A DNA stretch of 55,394 nt from an uncultured Cetobacterium sp. GTDB lineage: Bacteria; Fusobacteriota; Fusobacteriia; Fusobacteriales; Fusobacteriaceae. Under the pieces are notes generated by a model that saw only the letters and a program-made list of their open reading frames with translations, did not search any database and was not told the origin of the DNA. Below, piece after piece: positions 51,084 to 55,394 of the stretch; the first letter of the stretch is position 1; every line of letters begins with the position of its first letter. The position numbers and the translations under genes are program-made. The stretch is taken from contig CAAFWD010000183.1 of assembly GCA_900766645.1 (NCBI GenBank), positions 1 through 55,394 of the forward strand, read 5' to 3'.

Positions 51084-52649
51084 ATGAACTTAATATTAGG
51101 TGTAGGTCTTGCCATTGTAGGAGTTGCAATAATTTTCAGTGCAATGTATAAGAAATCTACAATAGACAAGAAAATAGAAGAACTAAACAATCTAGAAGAT
51201 GATAGATTAAAAGCCAAACTAAAAGCTAAAGAGCTGTTGGAAAGAGCTGAAAAAGAAGCTATCGCTAAAGGAAAAGAGATTGAGTTAAAGGCAAAAGAAA
51301 CGGTTTACCACATGAAAGAGGAAGCTGAAAAAGAGATAAAGTTAGCAAAAAATGATCTTGTTCAAAAAGAATTAAGATTAACTAAAAAAGAAGAAACTTT
51401 AGATAATAAAATTGAAAAAATAGAAATGAGAGCTGCTGAATTAGAAGAAGTTAATTTAGATTTAGAGAATAGAAAAGATGAGATTGAAAAAATTAGAGTT
51501 TCTCAAGAGGAAGCTTTAGAAAAGATTTCAGAAATGACAAAATCAGAAGCAAAAGATATGCTGATTTCTAGATTGAGAGATGATTTAGTTCATGAAACTG
51601 CTTTAGCAATTAAAGAGTTTGAAAATAAGATGGAAGATGAGAAGGAAAGAATATCAAAAAGAATTCTTTCTACAGCAATTGGAAAAGCTTCATCTGAGTT
51701 TGTTGCAGATGCTACAGTATCAGTTGTAAATCTACCTAATGATGAAATGAAAGGAAGAATTATAGGTAGAGAAGGTAGAAACATAAGAGCGATAGAAGCT
51801 CTTACAGGAGTAGATATAATAATTGATGACACTCCAGAAGCGGTAGTGCTTTCAAGTTTTGACGGAGTAAAAAGAGAGGTTGCTAGAAGAGCAATTGAGA
51901 AACTTATAAATGATGGAAGAATCCATCCAGGAAAGATAGAAGAAGTTGTTAACAAAGCTAGAAAAGAGATAGATAAAGATATAGTAGAGGCAGGAGAACA
52001 AGCTTTACTAGAACTAGGAATTCCAGGAATGCATATGGAGATAATAAAAGTTTTAGGAAAGTTAAAGTATAGAACAAGTTACGGACAGAACGTATTAACA
52101 CATTCAATAGAGGTAGCTAAATTAGCAGGAAACTTAGCAGCTGAATTAGGCGCAGATACTAAATTAGCAAAAAGAGCAGGATTACTTCATGATGTAGGAA
52201 AAGTTTTAGATCATGATATAGAGGCATCGCATGCAATTATAGGTGGAGAATTCTTAAAGAAATTTGGAGAAAAGCCAAATGTTGTTAATGCTGTAATGGC
52301 ACACCATAATGAAGTTGAATTTGAATCTGTAGAAGCAATATTAGTACAAGCTTCAGATGCAATATCAGCATCAAGACCGGGAGCAAGAAGAGAAACTTTA
52401 TCTACATACTTAAAGAGATTAGAAGGATTAGAAGAGATAGCAACATCATTTGAGGGTGTTGAATCATCGTATGCCATCCAAGCTGGAAGAGAGATTAGAA
52501 TAATAATCAATCCAGAAGTTGTATCAGATGATGCAGCTATAAAAATGTCAAGAGATGTAGCTAAAAAGATAGAAGAAACTATGCAATATCCTGGACAAAT
52601 AAAAGTAACAATAATGAGAGAAACAAGAGCTGTAGAATATGCAAAGTAA
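51084..52649 (+). CDS. rny: Ribonuclease Y
   Basis: A 521-residue membrane-anchored endoribonuclease that starts decay of many mRNAs. It has an N-terminal transmembrane helix (about residues 3-21), then a long coiled coil to about 190. A KH domain follows (GRIIGREGRNIRAIEALTGVD, about 226-246), then the catalytic HD domain (LLHDVGKVLDHD). The ATG follows TGAAGGAGAG. It ends the lipoprotein-kinase-STAS-rny operon, with a strong terminator downstream. Confidence 0.97.
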   Translation: MNLILGVGLAIVGVAIIFSAMYKKSTIDKKIEELNNLEDDRLKAKLKAKELLERAEKEAIAKGKEIELKAKETVYHMKEEAEKEIKLAKNDLVQKELRLTKKEETLDNKIEKIEMRAAELEEVNLDLENRKDEIEKIRVSQEEALEKISEMTKSEAKDMLISRLRDDLVHETALAIKEFENKMEDEKERISKRILSTAIGKASSEFVADATVSVVNLPNDEMKGRIIGREGRNIRAIEALTGVDIIIDDTPEAVVLSSFDGVKREVARRAIEKLINDGRIHPGKIEEVVNKARKEIDKDIVEAGEQALLELGIPGMHMEIIKVLGKLKYRTSYGQNVLTHSIEVAKLAGNLAAELGADTKLAKRAGLLHDVGKVLDHDIEASHAIIGGEFLKKFGEKPNVVNAVMAHHNEVEFESVEAILVQASDAISASRPGARRETLSTYLKRLEGLEEIATSFEGVESSYAIQAGREIRIIINPEVVSDDAAIKMSRDVAKKIEETMQYPGQIKVTIMRETRAVEYAK

Positions 52650-52655
52650 TAAGAG

Positions 52656-52688
52656 TGGAGAAAAACCTTGGTTTTTCTCCATATTTTT
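52656..52688 (+). terminator. Terminator after rny
   Basis: An 11-bp stem (52656-52666 with 52671-52681), CTTG loop, followed by a T-rich tract. Confidence 0.88.
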
Positions 52689-52706
52689 TGAAGTCGGGGG
52701 AACGAG

Positions 52707-53915
52707 ATGTTCAAAGAGATATTAGATAAACACAGAAATGGAATATTGATACTAGATACGAACCTGAAAACTGTTTACAGCAACAATGTATTAAATAAAA
52801 TTTTTAATAAAGAATCAGGAGAGAAATGTGGGGAATTTCTTGAGTGCTTTTATACTAGAGCAGAAAAAGCGAAGTGTCGTGAAACAACTAGATGCTCTGG
52901 GTGTAATATATATAAAGCTATAGAAAAAGTTATGAATGGTGATGTTGAGGAGCTTACGGCAGATAGCATAGAATACAAATCGAAAATCAATGGAAGAGAA
53001 TTAAGCATTGAACTAGGAATAGATATAAGAAAAATAGAATATGAAAATGAAGTTTATGTTTTATTAGAATTTTTTAAGATGAAAACTCAAAATGAACTAT
53101 TAATATCAAATAAAAGAATAATAGATGATGTGTTAGATAGCATAGATGACTATATATTTTATAAGGATGAAAATTATAGATATGTTTATGCAAATAAGAC
53201 CTATTGTGATTTTATAGGGATAAGCAAAATGGATATATTAGGAAAAAATGATTTTGAAATTTTTCCAGAAGAGATGTGTTATGTTTGGAAAAAAGGTGAT
53301 GATATAGCTCAAAAAGAAGGGATATATCAAACTGAATGCAAAGATGGAGATAAATATTTCAAAATAACAAAACAAAAGATAGTAACAGATGAAAAAACTG
53401 TGATAGCTTGTACAATAAAAGATATAACTTATGAAAAAATAGAGATTAAAAAAGCTTATACAGACAGTTTGACGGGTTTAGGAAATAGACATGGCTATGA
53501 GAAAAAAATAAGAGAATTATTTATTCAGAGCTTAGAAAATTATGATTTAGCTATACTAGATTTAGATTTTTTAAGAGAATTAAACAATGACTTAGGGCAT
53601 TCGATTGGTGATTTAGCATTAAAAAAGGTATCTAATATAATAATTAATGAAGAAGTAGTTTATGCATATAGAATAGGTGGAGATGAGTTTGCGTTATTGA
53701 TTGATAGTAAGAAAGACTCAGAAGAGATTTGTAACAGAATTAACAAAAGCATAAAAAATACTATAATCGCAGGAGTAAGACTTTCATCAAGTATAGGAAT
53801 AACTAACCTAAAATTCGGAGAAAGTATATTGAAAAATTTTAACTATGCAGATAAGGCATTGTATCAGTCTAAAAATAGCGGAAGAGGAAAAGTCACATAT
53901 TATAAAAGAAAATAA
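52707..53915 (+). CDS. Cysteine-cluster PAS and GGDEF diguanylate cyclase
   Basis: A 402-residue soluble protein. An N-terminal PAS-like region (about 1-125) contains five clustered cysteines (41, 47, 57, 63, 66), in a pattern seen in redox or metal-binding sensor PAS domains. A second PAS domain lies at about 135-245 (DDYIFYKDENYRYVYANKT). The C-terminal GGDEF domain has LDLDFLRELND and an intact GGDEF at 324-328. The RxxD inhibitory site is absent. It should make cyclic di-GMP in response to a redox, metal or small-molecule cue. Confidence 0.9.
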   Translation: MFKEILDKHRNGILILDTNLKTVYSNNVLNKIFNKESGEKCGEFLECFYTRAEKAKCRETTRCSGCNIYKAIEKVMNGDVEELTADSIEYKSKINGRELSIELGIDIRKIEYENEVYVLLEFFKMKTQNELLISNKRIIDDVLDSIDDYIFYKDENYRYVYANKTYCDFIGISKMDILGKNDFEIFPEEMCYVWKKGDDIAQKEGIYQTECKDGDKYFKITKQKIVTDEKTVIACTIKDITYEKIEIKKAYTDSLTGLGNRHGYEKKIRELFIQSLENYDLAILDLDFLRELNNDLGHSIGDLALKKVSNIIINEEVVYAYRIGGDEFALLIDSKKDSEEICNRINKSIKNTIIAGVRLSSSIGITNLKFGESILKNFNYADKALYQSKNSGRGKVTYYKRK

Positions 53916-53943
53916 ACCCTCCCTTTTTCAGGGAGGGTTTTTT
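53914..53943. terminator. Bidirectional terminator, GGDEF gene / symporter
   Basis: An 11-bp GC-rich stem (53914-53924 with 53930-53940), TTTTC loop, with T's to the right and A's to the left. Confidence 0.9.
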
Positions 53944-53944
53944 A

Positions 53945-55294
53945 TTATATATTTTGAACTTTTGCAGATGTTATTCTACTCTCATAATCTTTTAATGAAT
54001 CTAAAGCAAAATTAGAAAGAGGGAAAACACCACACATATTAACAATAGTCATTAATGCTAAGCCTAAATCAGCTAAATTCCACATAAAGATATTTTGTTG
54101 GATACCACCAATAAAAATCATAGATAAAGCAAATATTTTGAAAAGATTTTGAGCGAATTCTTTTTCACTTATGAATTTAACATTAACTTTCCCATAGAAA
54201 CAGATTCCAAGTAAAGTTGAAAAACAGAATAAAAATAAAATTATAGCTATAAATATCTCTCCAAAAGTTGAACCTAAATGGTAATTGAAAGATTTTTGTA
54301 AAAGTTCCATTCCGCTAAGACCTTCTAAGGCTGCCGGGTTAGTAAAGAAAACAACCATAGCAGTAGCTGTACAAATAAGGAATGTATCAACAAACACACC
54401 TAAACTTTGTATTAAACCTTGTTGTACAGGGTGATCAACCTCAGCACAAGCTGCAGCACAAGGAGCACTTCCAGTTCCAGCCTCATTTGAAAATAAACCT
54501 CTTTTAACTCCTTGCATAATAACAGCTCCAATAGTTCCTCCAACCCCTTGTTTTATACCAAAAGCCTCAGACACTATTTTAGATAAAACATCTGGAATTA
54601 AAGAGAAGTTTTTAAGGATAATAAAAGTAACCATTGCAAGATATAAAACTGCCATGACAGGAACTATTTTATCAAGAACTTTAGCTGTTTTATCCGTTTT
54701 TCCAAAGATGACAATACCAGATAAAATAAGTAAAAGCATAGAAACATGGATCTGTTTAAAATTAAAAGCGACATGAAAAGCTTCTGTTACAGAGTTAGAT
54801 ACAACTTGAAGCACCCCAGCCCAGCAGATTATACCAGTAATAACAAATATAACTCCAAGCCATCTTTTGTTTAATCCATTTTTTAGAAAGAAACTAGGTC
54901 CACCAATATAGTTTCCATTTTTATCTTTTTCTCTAAAGATCATTGCAATGGTAGTTTCCATAAAAGCAGTTGCAGAACCTAGAAAAGCAACAACCCACAT
55001 CCAAAATATAGAACCGGCACCTCCAATTGATATAGCACTTACAACACCAGCTAAATTTCCCGCTCCAACTCTAGTGGCTGTACTAACACAAAAAGCTTGA
55101 AATGGTGAAAGATTGTCGTGTCCTTTACTTCTTTTAGAAGAAAGCAAGTGTAACATATGTTTGAAAAAACGAAGCTGAACAAATTTTGTTTTAAAAGTGA
55201 AATAAATACCAGAAAAAATAAGTAATACTACAAGTAAATTTTTCCCCCAAAGAATAGAATTTAAAAAATTAACAATGTTTTCTAAGAATACCAT
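53945..55294 (-). CDS. Alanine/glycine:cation symporter (AGCS family)
   Basis: A 449-residue sodium- or proton-coupled amino acid importer with about eleven hydrophobic segments. Family marks are FQAFCVSTATRVGAGNLAGV (residues 64-83), GGPSFFLKNG and SNEAGTGSAPCAAACAE. The ATG follows AGGGAGGT. The leader upstream contains a strong terminator-type hairpin with a possible alternative fold, consistent with riboswitch or attenuation control, but the window ends before the sensor could be seen. Confidence 0.93.
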   Translation of the reverse strand: MVFLENIVNFLNSILWGKNLLVVLLIFSGIYFTFKTKFVQLRFFKHMLHLLSSKRSKGHDNLSPFQAFCVSTATRVGAGNLAGVVSAISIGGAGSIFWMWVVAFLGSATAFMETTIAMIFREKDKNGNYIGGPSFFLKNGLNKRWLGVIFVITGIICWAGVLQVVSNSVTEAFHVAFNFKQIHVSMLLLILSGIVIFGKTDKTAKVLDKIVPVMAVLYLAMVTFIILKNFSLIPDVLSKIVSEAFGIKQGVGGTIGAVIMQGVKRGLFSNEAGTGSAPCAAACAEVDHPVQQGLIQSLGVFVDTFLICTATAMVVFFTNPAALEGLSGMELLQKSFNYHLGSTFGEIFIAIILFLFCFSTLLGICFYGKVNVKFISEKEFAQNLFKIFALSMIFIGGIQQNIFMWNLADLGLALMTIVNMCGVFPLSNFALDSLKDYESRITSAKVQNI

Positions 55295-55321
55295 AATAAA
55301 ACCTCCCTAAAAGTTATAAAA

Positions 55322-55356
55322 ATAAAAAAACAGCCTGTGGAAATCTCCACAGGCTG
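55322..55356 (-). terminator. Terminator or attenuator upstream of the symporter
   Basis: On the - strand CAGCCTGTGG pairs with CCACAGGCTG (55331-55340 with 55347-55356), followed by a long T run (complement of 55322-55330). It lies about 30 bases before the symporter start. It is either the end of a gene beyond the window or a regulatory attenuator of this gene. Confidence 0.85.
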
Positions 55357-55394
55357 TAAAATTACAGTTCTATGATACAAATCCACTTTACCGA

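Overview
The window is AT-rich bacterial chromosome with strong AGGAGG ribosome-binding sites and arginine coded mainly by AGA. Membership of the Fusobacteriota (a Fusobacterium or Cetobacterium relative) is my inference. It rests on the base composition, the mixture of ATG, GTG and TTG starts, the tmRNA tag, and gene content that suits a fermentative anaerobe (AGCS and AbgT transporters, a 2[4Fe-4S] ferredoxin). No species-level identification was possible without a database. I found no prophage, insertion sequence, CRISPR array, tRNA or rRNA gene. No gap between genes exceeds 300 bases once the tmRNA gene is counted.

Region 1 (1-19.4 kb, all + strand) is the translation supercluster. It holds the 3' part of fusA, then tuf with its own promoter and terminator. 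A contiguous S10-spc-alpha gene set follows, from rpsJ through secY, adk, map, infA and rpmJ to rpsM, rpsK, rpsD, rpoA and rplQ. One promoter lies before rpsJ and a weaker candidate lies before infA. Candidate regulatory RNA sits in the tuf leader, between rpsJ and rplC, at the rplO/secY junction, between secY and adk, and before rpsM.

Region 2 (19.5-33.9 kb, + strand) holds a cold-shock protein and a tightly packed operon: coaE, a U32 peptidase-family gene, pgpA, cinA, an XRE-cupin regulator and a FakA-FakB fusion. Next come galE, birA, mnmA, an M24 aminopeptidase, an AbgT transporter and a small alpha/beta hydrolase.

Region 3 (33.9-47.4 kb, mostly - strand) holds a purine permease, a SEC-C protein, sfsA, a ferredoxin (its reading frame was established by hand), lon, a YgjV-like/acetyltransferase-like fusion, a secreted protein of unknown function, tmRNA (ssrA), and an aroC-dCMP deaminase-trhA-MATE operon. 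On the + strand between them are a YfcE-type phosphodiesterase, pgl and msrA.

Region 4 (47.5-55.4 kb) holds obgE, miaA, and an operon of a lipoprotein, an RsbW-like ATPase, a STAS antagonist and ribonuclease Y. A cysteine-cluster PAS-GGDEF protein follows. On the - strand an alanine/glycine symporter lies behind a terminator-type attenuator cut by the window edge.

No single wholly new system is evident. The best leads are the partner-switch/RNase Y operon, the fused fatty-acid kinase, the structured ribosomal leaders and a possible short RNA near 35.3 kb. Several starts were moved because the Shine-Dalgarno sequence lies inside the longest open frame (rplR, SEC-C gene, YgjV-like gene, trhA) or because family N-termini or a promoter decide them (rplC, adk, infA, lipoprotein gene, RsbW-like gene).
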